Shown in pieces: positions 10,103 to 19,161 of a stretch of 64,000 nucleotides of DNA. The notes below the pieces were generated by a model. It was not told the DNA's origin and searched no databases. It saw only the letters and a list, made by a program, of their open reading frames with translations. Origin of the DNA: Chitinophagaceae bacterium (GTDB taxonomy: Bacteria > Bacteroidota > Bacteroidia > Chitinophagales > Chitinophagaceae). Numbering within the stretch: position 1 is the first letter of the stretch; each line of letters begins with the position of its first letter. The position numbers and the translations under genes are program-made. The DNA lies in assembly GCA_016719015.1 (NCBI GenBank), contig JADKAZ010000001.1:248001-312000 (forward strand). Reading direction: 5' to 3'.

Positions 10103-11122
10103 TCAGTCTCCTTTATTTACCATCACTTTACTCTCCAGCACTACCTTATGGGGAATACTCTCATCCCCTCCTTTCGATTGAATAAGTTGCAACAATATTT
10201 CGGTTGCTTTCTCCGCCTGCTGATAAGGAAATTGCTCTACTGACGCCAGTGGCGGATCATCCATATAACTGGTGATCGGCAGATTAGCATAGCTTACAAA
10301 TGAAATATCTTTATTTACTTTCAAACCCTGACTGCGGGTATATTTTGTAGCATCCAATGCTACATAATCATTAAATGCAATTACAGCAGTAGGCCGGTTT
10401 TTTAATGCCAATAATTTATGCATTGCATCCTGCGTTTTTCTTTTGCTCAAATCAGTTGAAACAACAAAAGCTGTATCAACTTTTATTTTATGCTTTTTCA
10501 GCCCTTCATAATAACCATTCAAACGTTGTTTTGAATGAATCAACGTATCGGGACCCTTTATAAAGCCAATTTGTTTATGTCCTTTGCTTACCAGCCAATC
10601 TACCAATTCAACAGAACTGTTTTCCAGGTTACATGATACAGTGTAAGCATCAGGAGTTTCGGGGACACGGTCAAAAAAAACAACCGGGATATTGTACTTC
10701 TTTAATGTTTCAAAATGTTCGAATGATTTGGTAGTTTTTGAAAGGGAAACAATCAGACCATCCACCCGTTGACGACGCATAGCATCTGTAATCTGTTGCT
10801 CTCTTTCCACATCATCATGCGATTGACCAATGAGTACAGTATACTTATTCTTTGTCGCTACATCTTCAATACCATTAATAGCCATCGAAAAGTATTCTTC
10901 GCCCAGGTTGGGAAGAATAACTCCTACAATCATTGTTTTACCCTGCTTAAAGGATATAGCCGCCTGGTTGGGCTCATAGTTTAATTCTTTAGCTAAATTC
11001 TGAACCTGCGTTTTAGTGCGGAGACCAATACTGGGATGATTATGCAGTGCCCTTGAAACCGTGGATACAGAAACATTCAGCCGGGTGGCAATTTCTTTTA
11101 TGGTAGCAGGTTTTTGGTCCAT
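10103..11122 (-). CDS. LacI/PurR-family transcriptional regulator
   Basis: A 339-residue DNA-binding regulator. The N-terminal helix-turn-helix (residues 6-30) reads ATIKEIATRLNVSVSTVSRA, followed by the hinge helix region with NYEPNQAA. Residues about 60-335 are a periplasmic-binding-protein-like effector domain (VGVILPNLGEEYFSMAI; VVFFDRVP; TAVIAFNDYVALDA), the usual sugar- or purine-sensing module. The length is typical of the family. The neighbouring genes (PqiA-like, divergent; small secreted protein, convergent) are not an obvious sugar operon, so the effector and targets cannot be named. Divergent spacing of 80 bases to the PqiA-like gene would allow shared control. Confidence 0.92.
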   Translation of the reverse strand: MDQKPATIKEIATRLNVSVSTVSRALHNHPSIGLRTKTQVQNLAKELNYEPNQAAISFKQGKTMIVGVILPNLGEEYFSMAINGIEDVATKNKYTVLIGQSHDDVEREQQITDAMRRQRVDGLIVSLSKTTKSFEHFETLKKYNIPVVFFDRVPETPDAYTVSCNLENSSVELVDWLVSKGHKQIGFIKGPDTLIHSKQRLNGYYEGLKKHKIKVDTAFVVSTDLSKRKTQDAMHKLLALKNRPTAVIAFNDYVALDATKYTRSQGLKVNKDISFVSYANLPITSYMDDPPLASVEQFPYQQAEKATEILLQLIQSKGGDESIPHKVVLESKVMVNKGD

Positions 11123-11202
11123 CTGTTTTCTATTGGCTTTAAATCCAATACAAGGTATAAAAAGGAAATGATTTTATCCACTATGTTTTATATCTTAAAT
11201 AT

Positions 11203-11709
11203 GTGAAAGACAATAATAACAAAAGACCGGTAGCTATAGTTACTCTGGTAGCATCTGCCATTTTCTTTATCCTTGGTTTCATGTACCCGTTACTTCAAAC
11301 CGGGTTTGGGATAGGACCATTCACCATCAAAAAGGAGTATGTATATATAAGTACGTCTTTCAGGTTTTTTTTTGACCAGGGAGAAGTGTTTATCGGCATG
11401 TTGTTACTATTCTTTACCATCATATTCCCCATTATTAAATATATTTTCCTGTTTATAACATTGCTGGGACATAAAACACCTCGTCACCATTTTATGAATG
11501 CTGCTCTGGAAATCATTAATAAATGGGCCATGCTCGATGTTTTTGTAGTAGCTGTTTTGATACTCAATATGAAGTTCGACTCCACCATCATCGTATCCAA
11601 ACTCGAAAGCGGCACTACTTTATTTGCAATTTCTGTAATCCTTCTTATGACATCTTCCTTAATTACCAGCAAATTGCCGGGGAAAAAGGAGAAACTAAAT
11701 AGTTTTTGA
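11203..11709 (+). CDS. PqiA-like integral membrane protein
   Basis: A 168-residue protein with four predicted membrane segments, at about 10-32, 58-85, 103-123 and 132-152. It matches half of a paraquat-inducible protein A repeat (GEVFIGMLLLFFTIIFPIIKY, KWAMLDVFVVAVL). Classic PqiA has two such halves and zinc-like CxxC motifs; this protein has one half and no CxxC. In proteobacteria PqiA works with MCE-domain PqiB in lipid traffic across the envelope; no MCE gene lies nearby. The start is GTG at 11203, because the overlapping ATG at 11201 runs straight into TGA. The CBS gene follows 44 bases downstream on the same strand. Confidence 0.8.
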   Translation: MKDNNNKRPVAIVTLVASAIFFILGFMYPLLQTGFGIGPFTIKKEYVYISTSFRFFFDQGEVFIGMLLLFFTIIFPIIKYIFLFITLLGHKTPRHHFMNAALEIINKWAMLDVFVVAVLILNMKFDSTIIVSKLESGTTLFAISVILLMTSSLITSKLPGKKEKLNSF

Positions 11710-11753
11710 ATTAGTTGCATCTTTTCGTACTTTCCATCTAGAAAAATTGTCAC

Positions 11754-12182
11754 ATGAGTACAGTGTTATCAGCTTTAAATCGTAAAGGAGTGTTGCCAGT
11801 TACTATATCACCTGGTGCAACTGTAATGGACGCATTAAAAATAATGGAAGAAAAAAACATTGGCTCTGTTGTAGTAATGCAAAATGAAGAATACCTTGGA
11901 ATAATGACAGAAAGAGATTACTCCAGAAAAGTAATATTAAAAAATAAGGACTCTGCCCACACCAAAGTGTCAGAAATTATGTCTACCGGATTGCCCTCTG
12001 TTGCTCCATCAGATACGATTGAACGTTGCATGCAACTGATGAGTGAAAAAAATATACGTTATATGCCGGTTTTTGAAAACAATAAACTTACTGGTATCAT
12101 TTCGATGAGTGATGTGGTGAAAGAGACGATACAGGCTCAAAAAGAAACGATTAATCAGCTACACAATTACATTAACAGCTAA
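11754..12182 (+). CDS. Two-CBS-domain protein
   Basis: A 142-residue protein made almost wholly of a tandem CBS pair (Bateman module): first unit about residues 8-65 (MEEKNIGSVVVMQNEEYLG, MTERDYSRKV), second about 75-130 (MSEKNIRYMPVFENNKLTG, MSDVVKETI). CBS pairs bind adenosine nucleotides and act as energy sensors in larger enzymes; stand-alone ones are common in bacteria and their partners are often unknown. It is likely cytosolic, with no signal peptide. It may be co-transcribed with the PqiA-like gene upstream and is closed by the hairpin at 12206. Confidence 0.9.
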   Translation: MSTVLSALNRKGVLPVTISPGATVMDALKIMEEKNIGSVVVMQNEEYLGIMTERDYSRKVILKNKDSAHTKVSEIMSTGLPSVAPSDTIERCMQLMSEKNIRYMPVFENNKLTGIISMSDVVKETIQAQKETINQLHNYINS

Positions 12183-12205
12183 CTTACATACTCATTAAAT
12201 ACGCA

Positions 12206-12233
12206 GCGAAGCCCCGTAAGGCTTCGCTTTTTT
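12206..12233 (+). terminator. Intrinsic terminator after the CBS gene
   Basis: GCGAAGCC, a 6-base loop, GGCTTCGC and six T residues form an 8-bp stem with a T-tract. It ends the plus-strand CBS transcript and touches the stop codon of the convergent mutS2 gene. Confidence 0.85.
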
Positions 12234-14340
12234 ATTGTTCTTCAATTTTCTTTTCTGCAACAACAATAAGGTCTTTTGTTTCTACCTGCATGGGCAGCAA
12301 TCCGATTTTAACCACAGCCCTTTTACCTCTTAGTTCCATCACCAACCCAACCTGGTGATTCTTTTTCATTTTCACTTTGTCACCAATCTTTATTTCACCG
12401 CCCACTTCATTAAATTTTAAATCAATTTTTTTCTGCATCTTACTCACCACTTTCTTTTCATCCCTTTTGAACAACAAAGATTCCATTTGCTTTATCACTT
12501 TATTCTTGTTCTCTTCCTTTCGCCATTCTACAATCATTTGCTTCAGCTTTCTTTCCATATCCTTTAAATAGACCAACCTGTCTTCGGATATCCTGTTCTG
12601 TTCTTTTAACAACTCCACCTGCTGAAGATGCTTTTCCTTGTCAAGTGTTTGCAACATCTCCTTCTTTATCCGTTCATTCTCTTTCAATAAATGGTGTAAG
12701 TCTTTTTCTTTCTTCTGAAGATCCTGCAAATCCTGTTCCGTTCGATTTAATAATTTATCCAGTCTGAACTGGTCTTCATCCACCAGTAGTCTTGCCCGGT
12801 TAATCAGATTTTTATCAAGCCCAATTCTTTCTGCAATGGAAAATGTATAAGAACTGCCGGGTTTGCCAATCAGGAGTTTATAGAGAGGTTGTAAATGTTT
12901 CTCATCGAAAGCCATTGCACCGTTGATAATACCAGGTGTTTTACCTGCCATTACCTTCAGGTTGAGATAATGGGTGGTAACAATTCCAAAAGCATGTTTC
13001 TTAGCCAGCTCCTCCATAATAACTTCTGCAAATGCTCCCCCAAGGTTAGGGTCGCTTCCACTTCCCAATTCATCAATAAAAAATAATGTACGGCCATTCG
13101 CTTCTTCCATGAATTGCTTCATGTGCAACAGATGACTGCTGTACGTACTCAATTCAAACTCGATGCTTTGTGTATCACCAATATGAATCATCAATTGTTT
13201 GAAAATACCAAATTGAGATGATGGATGCACCGGCACCAATAAACCACTTTGTACCATCATTTGTAACAGCCCCACTGTTTTCATCGTAACTGTTTTACCA
13301 CCAGCGTTGGGTCCACTGATAACTAAAATCCGTTTAGTATCATCCAGGGTAATGGTCACCGGAATGGTCGGCTTCCTGGTTCGTTGATTATACAAATACA
13401 ATAAAGGATGATAGCCTTCTACAAGGTGTACATGAGCTTTGTCTGTAATAGCCGGGTACTCCCCTTTTATTTCAGCAGCCAGTTTGGCTTTTGCCCTGAT
13501 AAAATCAAACTCGCCTACTACAACATGCCAGGCTGTAAGTAAGGATGAATAAACAGATAATTTAGCCGTGAGCTCTCTCAAAATTCTATAGACTTCCTTT
13601 TTTTCATCCCCCTCGAGTTCATAAATGATATTGTTCAATTCAATCGTCTCTTCCGGCTCTACAAAAGCGGTTTTACGGCTGTCGCTTTCCCCATGCAATA
13701 TCCCCTTCACTGTTCTTTTTTGTTCTGCAAATACAGCCAGCACCCTTCTTCCGTTCATAAAGCTTTCTTCTATAGCTGCCAGGTGCCCCTGCTTATTCAT
13801 TTTGGCAACAATTTTATCAAAAAGCCTCCTCAGTTCATTTCTTTTCCGATACAGGCTCATTCGTATATTCTTTAACTCATCGGAAGCATTATCCTTCACT
13901 TGTCCATACTCATCCAGCACATCATTTATCATTTCCGGGATTACCTTTTCGTAGTAGGTATGGCTGATAATTTTTGATAATCCACCAAAAGCTTGCTTTC
14001 TCTCATTATCAAACCAGCGAAATATTTTCTCAATGCTCTCTGCTAATTTCCTTATTTGTTGTAACTCATCGCCCCCCAAAACAGCACCGGGTATAGATAA
14101 CAGTTTTAATTCTTTCGAAAGATTGAGTATATAATCATTGGGGAAATAAATATTATTAATAACCAGTTGCCTGTATTCGTGGCTTTGCCGCAAGTCTGTT
14201 TCTACAAACTCCCTCCTGGTATGAATACGAAGCTCCAAAGCTTTTGCATGGGCATGTTCTGTCTGGCAATAATTTGCAAGGAGTTCTTTTACCTTATTAA
14301 ATTCTAGTTGCAAATATGCGGATTCGGGAAAAAGTTTCAT
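12232..14340 (-). CDS. mutS2: MutS2-type DNA-binding ATPase lacking the Smr domain
   Basis: A 702-residue MutS2-family ATPase, which acts on branched or recombining DNA and collided ribosomes in other bacteria. The N-terminal MutS2 core (LELNKVKELLANY-like opening) is followed by the clamp region and the ATPase: Walker A GPNAGGKT at 343-350, the Walker B region TLFFIDELGSGSDP around 423-436, and a DTQSIEFELSTYSSHL signature between them. A long charged coiled coil covers about 515-630, then a KOW-like beta segment (IKIGDKVKMKKNHQVGLVMEL). The protein then ends; the C-terminal Smr nuclease domain of full-length MutS2 (usually near 780-800 residues in total) is missing. The ATG start follows the family N-terminus closely. 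It is convergent with the CBS gene. Confidence 0.93.
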   Translation of the reverse strand: MKLFPESAYLQLEFNKVKELLANYCQTEHAHAKALELRIHTRREFVETDLRQSHEYRQLVINNIYFPNDYILNLSKELKLLSIPGAVLGGDELQQIRKLAESIEKIFRWFDNERKQAFGGLSKIISHTYYEKVIPEMINDVLDEYGQVKDNASDELKNIRMSLYRKRNELRRLFDKIVAKMNKQGHLAAIEESFMNGRRVLAVFAEQKRTVKGILHGESDSRKTAFVEPEETIELNNIIYELEGDEKKEVYRILRELTAKLSVYSSLLTAWHVVVGEFDFIRAKAKLAAEIKGEYPAITDKAHVHLVEGYHPLLYLYNQRTRKPTIPVTITLDDTKRILVISGPNAGGKTVTMKTVGLLQMMVQSGLLVPVHPSSQFGIFKQLMIHIGDTQSIEFELSTYSSHLLHMKQFMEEANGRTLFFIDELGSGSDPNLGGAFAEVIMEELAKKHAFGIVTTHYLNLKVMAGKTPGIINGAMAFDEKHLQPLYKLLIGKPGSSYTFSIAERIGLDKNLINRARLLVDEDQFRLDKLLNRTEQDLQDLQKKEKDLHHLLKENERIKKEMLQTLDKEKHLQQVELLKEQNRISEDRLVYLKDMERKLKQMIVEWRKEENKNKVIKQMESLLFKRDEKKVVSKMQKKIDLKFNEVGGEIKIGDKVKMKKNHQVGLVMELRGKRAVVKIGLLPMQVETKDLIVVAEKKIEEQ

Positions 14341-14401
14341 GCCTTTTTTCTAGCTCATTTTTTAATGAGAAGCGAAATTAGTAAGTCTTAGGCAAGCAAG
14401 C

Positions 14402-14872
14402 CTATTTCTCTTTTATCTGTAACTCTTCCCATGGAGTGCTACCATCCTTCTCCCTGGTAAACTCGTACTTATCGGTTGATTGTAATACTATTTCGGCAGT
14501 AGTATAAATTTTGCAACCGGGCATTAAGTGTCCGCCAAACGTCTTTCCGGTGCTGTCACTAATGCTGATGTGGATATGCGAGCCATTTATACTGATTGTT
14601 CCCACAAGACTGATAATTTCAAAATGGCCGGTCCCCATAACCCCATCAGGCTGGTTGGCAAAACGGATAGAATAATCTGTCAGGCTGCCTACACAAGTGG
14701 CAACCCAACCGGCCCGGATATTATTTTCTTTAACAACTTTTTCAATACCGCTTTTCAGATCTTCACCGGGTTTCAGGCGAATGGCATGGGTAGAAATAAA
14801 AGGTGGTTTCATACTCTTTGTTTGACATGCTGTTAAAATCAGGGCTGTTAAAATAAAACTAATGAATCTCAT
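14402..14872 (-). CDS. PPC/DUF296-domain lipoprotein
   Basis: A 156-residue protein made of a lipoprotein signal (lipobox LTAC, Cys16) followed by a PPC (plant and prokaryote conserved, DUF296) domain from about residue 26. The domain signature is clear: a GSHIHISISDSTGKTFGGHL-type motif around 96-115, including paired His residues that bind metal in structurally studied relatives. Bacterial PPC proteins are usually cytosolic and of uncertain function, while plant ones are fused to AT-hooks. The lipoprotein signal here puts the domain outside the cytoplasm, which is unusual. It lies 61 bases downstream of mutS2's start, upstream on the same strand, and is divergent from msrA. Confidence 0.82.
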   Translation of the reverse strand: MRFISFILTALILTACQTKSMKPPFISTHAIRLKPGEDLKSGIEKVVKENNIRAGWVATCVGSLTDYSIRFANQPDGVMGTGHFEIISLVGTISINGSHIHISISDSTGKTFGGHLMPGCKIYTTAEIVLQSTDKYEFTREKDGSTPWEELQIKEK

Positions 14873-14883
14873 ACTAAATCTGA

Positions 14884-14911
14884 TTGATTGAACCGAACGT
14901 AAATAAATTTG
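14884..14911 (+). promoter_or_regulatory. Candidate Bacteroidota-type promoter for msrA
   Basis: TTG at 14884-14886 and TAAATTTG at 14904-14911 with 17 bases between them fit the known Bacteroidota -33/-7 pattern (TTTG / TAnnTTTG). It points toward msrA, whose start is about 100 bases away. Short motif, so only suggestive. Confidence 0.35.
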
Positions 14912-15009
14912 TTATCAACAAATGTGTTAATGTATACGCAAAAAATCTAATTAGAATGCAACTTACAAAACAAGCTCTTGCTATGATGTGAAATTGACCG
15001 AAATTTACC

Positions 15010-15702
15010 ATGAAGAAATTTAAACCAAATAGTATGAAAGCAACTTTGACAGCAGCTATCGTTGGATTAACAACACTATTTTCCTGTGCACAAAAAACAC
15101 CTACATCTACTAACATAACTAAGGATAATAATATGGAACCAAAGAATCAAAATGCATTGCCTGCCGTAGAAACTGCCACTTTTGCGAATGGATGTTTTTG
15201 GTGTACGGAAGCAATATTTGAAGAACTCGACGGAGTTATCAGTGCCACTTCCGGTTATACCGGTGGTAAAACGACAAACCCCACTTATAAGGAAATTGGC
15301 ACAGGACAAACTGGTCATGCAGAATGTTTGCAAATAATCTATGACCCTGCAAAAATTACTTTTGATGAACTTTTAGAAGTATTCTGGGAAACTCATGACC
15401 CCACCACATTAAATCGCCAGGGTGCGGATGTTGGAACACAATACCGCAGTGCTGTTTTTTATCATAACGAAGAACAAAAAGAAAAAGCAGAAAAATATAA
15501 AACGGAACTGAACAAAAGTGGTGCTTTTGACAAACCAATTGTTACTGAGGTCACTGCCTATACGAAATTTTACCCCGCTGAAGATTATCACCAGCAGTAC
15601 TTCGAAAATAATGAAAACTCAAACCCGTATTGTAAGATTGTAATACGACCTAAATTAGATAAGTTCAGAAAGGTATTCAAGGACAAATTAAAAAAGGACT
15701 AA
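15010..15702 (+). CDS. msrA: Peptide-methionine (S)-S-oxide reductase, lipoprotein form
   Basis: A 230-residue MsrA, which reduces the S-epimer of methionine sulfoxide in proteins with thioredoxin-type electrons. The catalytic motif is GCFWC (Cys62, Cys65) followed by TEAIFEELDGV and the substrate-pocket motif ETHDPTT. The family core starts at about residue 55. In front of it is a lipoprotein signal with the lipobox region LFSC (Cys26), so it likely repairs envelope proteins. The first Met (15010) and Met9 (15034) are both possible starts; the second gives a more typical short lipoprotein leader. MsrB is not fused and not seen nearby. A shared terminator follows the stop. Confidence 0.95.
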   Translation: MKKFKPNSMKATLTAAIVGLTTLFSCAQKTPTSTNITKDNNMEPKNQNALPAVETATFANGCFWCTEAIFEELDGVISATSGYTGGKTTNPTYKEIGTGQTGHAECLQIIYDPAKITFDELLEVFWETHDPTTLNRQGADVGTQYRSAVFYHNEEQKEKAEKYKTELNKSGAFDKPIVTEVTAYTKFYPAEDYHQQYFENNENSNPYCKIVIRPKLDKFRKVFKDKLKKD

Positions 15703-15710
15703 TAAAATAA

Positions 15711-15734
15711 ACCGGAGATAATGTCCGGTTTTTT
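15711..15734. terminator. Intrinsic terminator between msrA and the peptide-binding lipoprotein gene
   Basis: ACCGGA, a 7-base loop, TCCGGT and a T-run form a short hairpin between convergent genes. The T-tract overlaps the minus-strand stop codon at 15733-15735. Confidence 0.75.
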
Positions 15735-17379
15735 ATTTCAGCTTCACCCTTCTTAATTCAAGTAAATTCAGCGCATTGGGTGAAAACCCTTTTACACCAG
15801 GCTGCACCAGCCAAACAACTTTATCATACCATAACGGTACAACGGGTGCATCTTCAATCATTATCTTATCTGCTTGCTGATAAAGTTTATAGCGGATAGA
15901 ATCGTTATCCTCCCGGATAGCCTTTTCAAATGCTTCATCAAAACTTGCACTTTTATAACGGGTATAGTTTGGAGGGGCAGGATTTTTCGAATAAAAAACG
16001 GACAAATAATTTTCTGCATCCGGGTAGTCCGCAATCCAGCTTGCACGGAAGAAAGCGGCGGTAGAACTGGATGTCATCGTTAATAATAACGACTTCTGTA
16101 CTACTTCTACCTGCACAGGTATGCCGGACTCTTCTAATTGTTTGGCAATAAAATTTGCCATATCTGCATAAATGGCAACCGTCAGCAACTTTATTGCGGG
16201 CAATCCTTTCCCATCGGGATAACCGGCTTCGGCTAAGAGTTGTTTTGTCTTTGCCGGATTGTAATTATATCCTTTGACCACAGATGAATCAAACGAAGGC
16301 AAACCCATAGGAACAAAACCAGACTCAGCCGGCGTACCCAATGAATTGCGGAGATATAATATCATTTTACGGCGATCAAATCCATAGTTGATAGCCTGCC
16401 TTATTTTCTTTGAACGCATTGGTGAGTTTTTCACCAGCGCATTGGCCGAGTCAACTAATATGCCGAGATATTCAATATTCAGATATGGGTTGGTGGTCAG
16501 TACTATTTTACCATCCCATTCTTTACGAAGCGTTCCTTTCTTTGTCAGAACTTCATCTTTAAAAGATGCTTCAATGTCATTAATAAAATCCAGTTGTTTT
16601 TGTCGGAACAACAGGAATTCTGTAGCCTTACTATCATAAAACGACACCCTTATGCCATCCAGGTAAGGAAGTCCTTTTCCATTCTTATCTTTTTCAAAGT
16701 ACGTAGAGTTCTTTTTTAATACCAATGCTTGTCCTTCCTCCCATGCTACAAATTGGAAAGGCCCCGTACCAACAGGATGGCGGCGAAAATCCGTTCCGTA
16801 TTTTTCTACTGCTTCCTTTGCTACAATTGAGCAGTACTGCATAGAAATGATACCTAACATCGGAAGGTAAGGACGCAACAGTTTTAACTGAAAAGTAGTA
16901 TCATCAATTGCTTTAAAAGGCTGAATCGTATCAACTTTACGGTTAAATATCCATGACCCCGGGCTTGCCGTTTGCTTGTCAATTATCCGGTTAAAGCTAT
17001 ACTCAACATCCTGTGCGGTCAATTTTCTTCCTTTACCCCCGGGGAATACCGGGTCATCATGGAAAAAAATATTATTTCGAAGATGAAAAATAAAAGTCAT
17101 CCTGTCGGCTGAAATATCCCAGCTCCTGGCAATGGAAGGAACCATATGCAAGCTATCATCTATTTCCACCAGGGTATTATACAATTGATGCGCCGCCCAC
17201 ATGGTAGACTGGCTTTTTGCAAAGGCCGGATCAAGGGAGGCTATCCCATTAAACTCGTTATAATGAAATACATTGGCTTCGTCATTTTTTTTATTATAAC
17301 AGGAAGACAATTGCAGTGCCAGTGACAATAACACTATTACTTTTATGTAAATACTTTTAACGTTCATCTTACTTATCAA
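15733..17379 (-). CDS. ABC transporter peptide-binding lipoprotein (SBP_bac_5, OppA/DppA-like)
   Basis: A 548-residue extracytoplasmic solute-binding protein of family 5. The N-terminus is a lipoprotein signal ending LSSC (Cys27). The family pattern is present: DPAFAKSQSTMWAAHQLYNTLVEID-like opening, the LTAQDVEYSFNRI motif, HPVGTGPFQFVAWEEGQAL, and a late RVKL tail. Such proteins deliver oligopeptides (or, in some members, nickel or sugars) to an ABC importer; the permease and ATPase genes are not adjacent here, so the partner is elsewhere. Divergent from the M1 peptidase gene by only 32 bases, a link that would fit peptide capture and degradation. The ATG at 17379 could be replaced by the Met five codons later, which makes a more standard signal. 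Confidence 0.93.
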   Translation of the reverse strand: MISKMNVKSIYIKVIVLLSLALQLSSCYNKKNDEANVFHYNEFNGIASLDPAFAKSQSTMWAAHQLYNTLVEIDDSLHMVPSIARSWDISADRMTFIFHLRNNIFFHDDPVFPGGKGRKLTAQDVEYSFNRIIDKQTASPGSWIFNRKVDTIQPFKAIDDTTFQLKLLRPYLPMLGIISMQYCSIVAKEAVEKYGTDFRRHPVGTGPFQFVAWEEGQALVLKKNSTYFEKDKNGKGLPYLDGIRVSFYDSKATEFLLFRQKQLDFINDIEASFKDEVLTKKGTLRKEWDGKIVLTTNPYLNIEYLGILVDSANALVKNSPMRSKKIRQAINYGFDRRKMILYLRNSLGTPAESGFVPMGLPSFDSSVVKGYNYNPAKTKQLLAEAGYPDGKGLPAIKLLTVAIYADMANFIAKQLEESGIPVQVEVVQKSLLLTMTSSSTAAFFRASWIADYPDAENYLSVFYSKNPAPPNYTRYKSASFDEAFEKAIREDNDSIRYKLYQQADKIMIEDAPVVPLWYDKVVWLVQPGVKGFSPNALNLLELRRVKLK

Positions 17380-17411
17380 GGCTTAAATTTACAGTAACAA
17401 AACAAATCACC

Positions 17412-19118
17412 GTGAAATACATTGCCGGGTCGTTCTATATTTCTATCTTTTTATGTTGCCTTACTTATTTTGCCTGTGCACAGCCCTTAAATCAGAAAAA
17501 TAAATTCACCCGGCAGGATACACTCAGGGGCAGCATCAACCCGGAAAGGGCATGGTGGGATGTAGTTTCCTATAATATTTATGTGGCCCCGGATTACAAA
17601 ACAGAAACTATCAAGGGCTGGAACCAAATTGGTTTTGATGTTACTACTGACGGCAAGAATAAAAAAATGCAGATTGACCTGCAACAGCCGATGGTAATTG
17701 ACAGCATTGTTTTCAACAACAAGCAAATAACGCATTTTAAAAGAGATGGCAATATTTACCTGATTGACTTTGGAAGCTTTAATTTCATTGCTGCAAAAAC
17801 AGCACTGCAAAAGAAGAATCCCGTTACACTCTATAGCCTTAAGATATATTTCCAGGGTACGCCCCGTAGAGCAGTTAATCCTCCCTGGGATGGTGGTTGG
17901 ATTTGGAGTAAGGATGCAAAAGGTCGTCCCTGGATGACGGTCGCTTGCCAGGGTCTAGGCGCCAGTGTCTGGTATCCTTGCAAAGATCATCAGAGTGACG
18001 AACCAGATCAGGGAGCCCTAATTCAGATCAAAGTGCCTGATACTTTAGTAGCGGTTGCTAACGGAAGATTATATTCAAAAGATGACCAGAAAGATGGCAA
18101 TATCTTATATACCTGGCAAGTAAAAAATCCTATCAACAATTATAACATCGTTCCATACATCGGAAAGTATGTTCATTTTTATGATAACTATATCGGCGAA
18201 ACTGAAAAAAATCTCTCCCTTGATTATTGGGTGCTTGATTATAACCTTGAGAAGGCTAAGAAACAATTTGGCCGTGATGTAATACCCATGCTGGAAGCTT
18301 TTGAATATTGGTTTGGTCCCTATCCTTTTTATGAGGATGGTTATAAGTTAGTAGAATCCTCTCACCTTGGTATGGAACACCAGAGTGCAACCGCCTACGG
18401 CAATCATTACCAGAATGGCTATCTCGGCGGTGATTTATCCGGCACGGGTTGGGGACTAAAATGGGATTACATCATAATTCATGAAAGCGGTCATGAATGG
18501 TTTGCCAATAACATTACCACTAATGATATTGCTGACATGTGGGTGCATGAAGGATTTACGATGTATTCCGAGGCCTTATTTGTGGAATACCATTATGGTA
18601 AAAAAGCCGGAGATGAATATGTACAGGGAATCCGGAATAATATCAGCAATGACAGACCTCTGATAGGTTATTATGGAGTAAACAAAGAAGGTAGTGGCGA
18701 CATGTATAATAAAGGAGCTAATCTTTTACATACAATCCGACAGGTGATAAACGATGATTCTGTATTCAAAAAAATTTTACGGGGGCTGAATAAAGACTTT
18801 TATCACCAGACAGTTGACTCAAAAGATGTAGAAGTTTATTTCTCCAGGGTATCAGGTAAAGACATGTCAAAAATTTTTGACCAATACCTGCGAACAACAA
18901 AAATCCCTGTTTTGGAATATACTACCCAGGGGGATAAGATTTCCTATCGCTGGGCTAATTGTATAACTGATTTCGATATGCCTGTACGGATTGAAGGGAC
19001 CAGCGACTGGCTTCATCCAACTGCGGAATGGAAGTCCGTCACCATGACTGCTGATTTAAAAAGTAAGGGACTTGTAATTGATAAGAATTTTTATATCAAA
19101 GTAAAAAAGATTCAATAG
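17412..19118 (+). CDS. Secreted M1-family zinc metallopeptidase
   Basis: A 568-residue M1 (gluzincin) peptidase, a family that removes N-terminal residues from peptides. The signal peptide spans about 1-24 (FACAQ). The zinc site HESGHEWFAN followed 19 residues later by the third ligand in WVHEGF is intact, and the exopeptidase-type motif appears as GMEHQSATAYG (usually GAMEN in classical aminopeptidases). The start is GTG at 17412; there is no in-frame ATG that keeps the signal peptide. It is shorter than four-domain M1 enzymes and ends soon after the catalytic and a small beta domain. Divergent neighbour of the oligopeptide-binding lipoprotein, so a joint role in peptide feeding is plausible. 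Confidence 0.93.
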   Translation: MKYIAGSFYISIFLCCLTYFACAQPLNQKNKFTRQDTLRGSINPERAWWDVVSYNIYVAPDYKTETIKGWNQIGFDVTTDGKNKKMQIDLQQPMVIDSIVFNNKQITHFKRDGNIYLIDFGSFNFIAAKTALQKKNPVTLYSLKIYFQGTPRRAVNPPWDGGWIWSKDAKGRPWMTVACQGLGASVWYPCKDHQSDEPDQGALIQIKVPDTLVAVANGRLYSKDDQKDGNILYTWQVKNPINNYNIVPYIGKYVHFYDNYIGETEKNLSLDYWVLDYNLEKAKKQFGRDVIPMLEAFEYWFGPYPFYEDGYKLVESSHLGMEHQSATAYGNHYQNGYLGGDLSGTGWGLKWDYIIIHESGHEWFANNITTNDIADMWVHEGFTMYSEALFVEYHYGKKAGDEYVQGIRNNISNDRPLIGYYGVNKEGSGDMYNKGANLLHTIRQVINDDSVFKKILRGLNKDFYHQTVDSKDVEVYFSRVSGKDMSKIFDQYLRTTKIPVLEYTTQGDKISYRWANCITDFDMPVRIEGTSDWLHPTAEWKSVTMTADLKSKGLVIDKNFYIKVKKIQ

Positions 19119-19161
19119 CACTCTTGGCGACTGACTTTTCATCAATCACTATCTTTACCGC

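Noticed and set aside
13625..13954. 109-codon plus-strand open frame inside mutS2
   Set aside because: A shadow frame opposite a well-supported gene.
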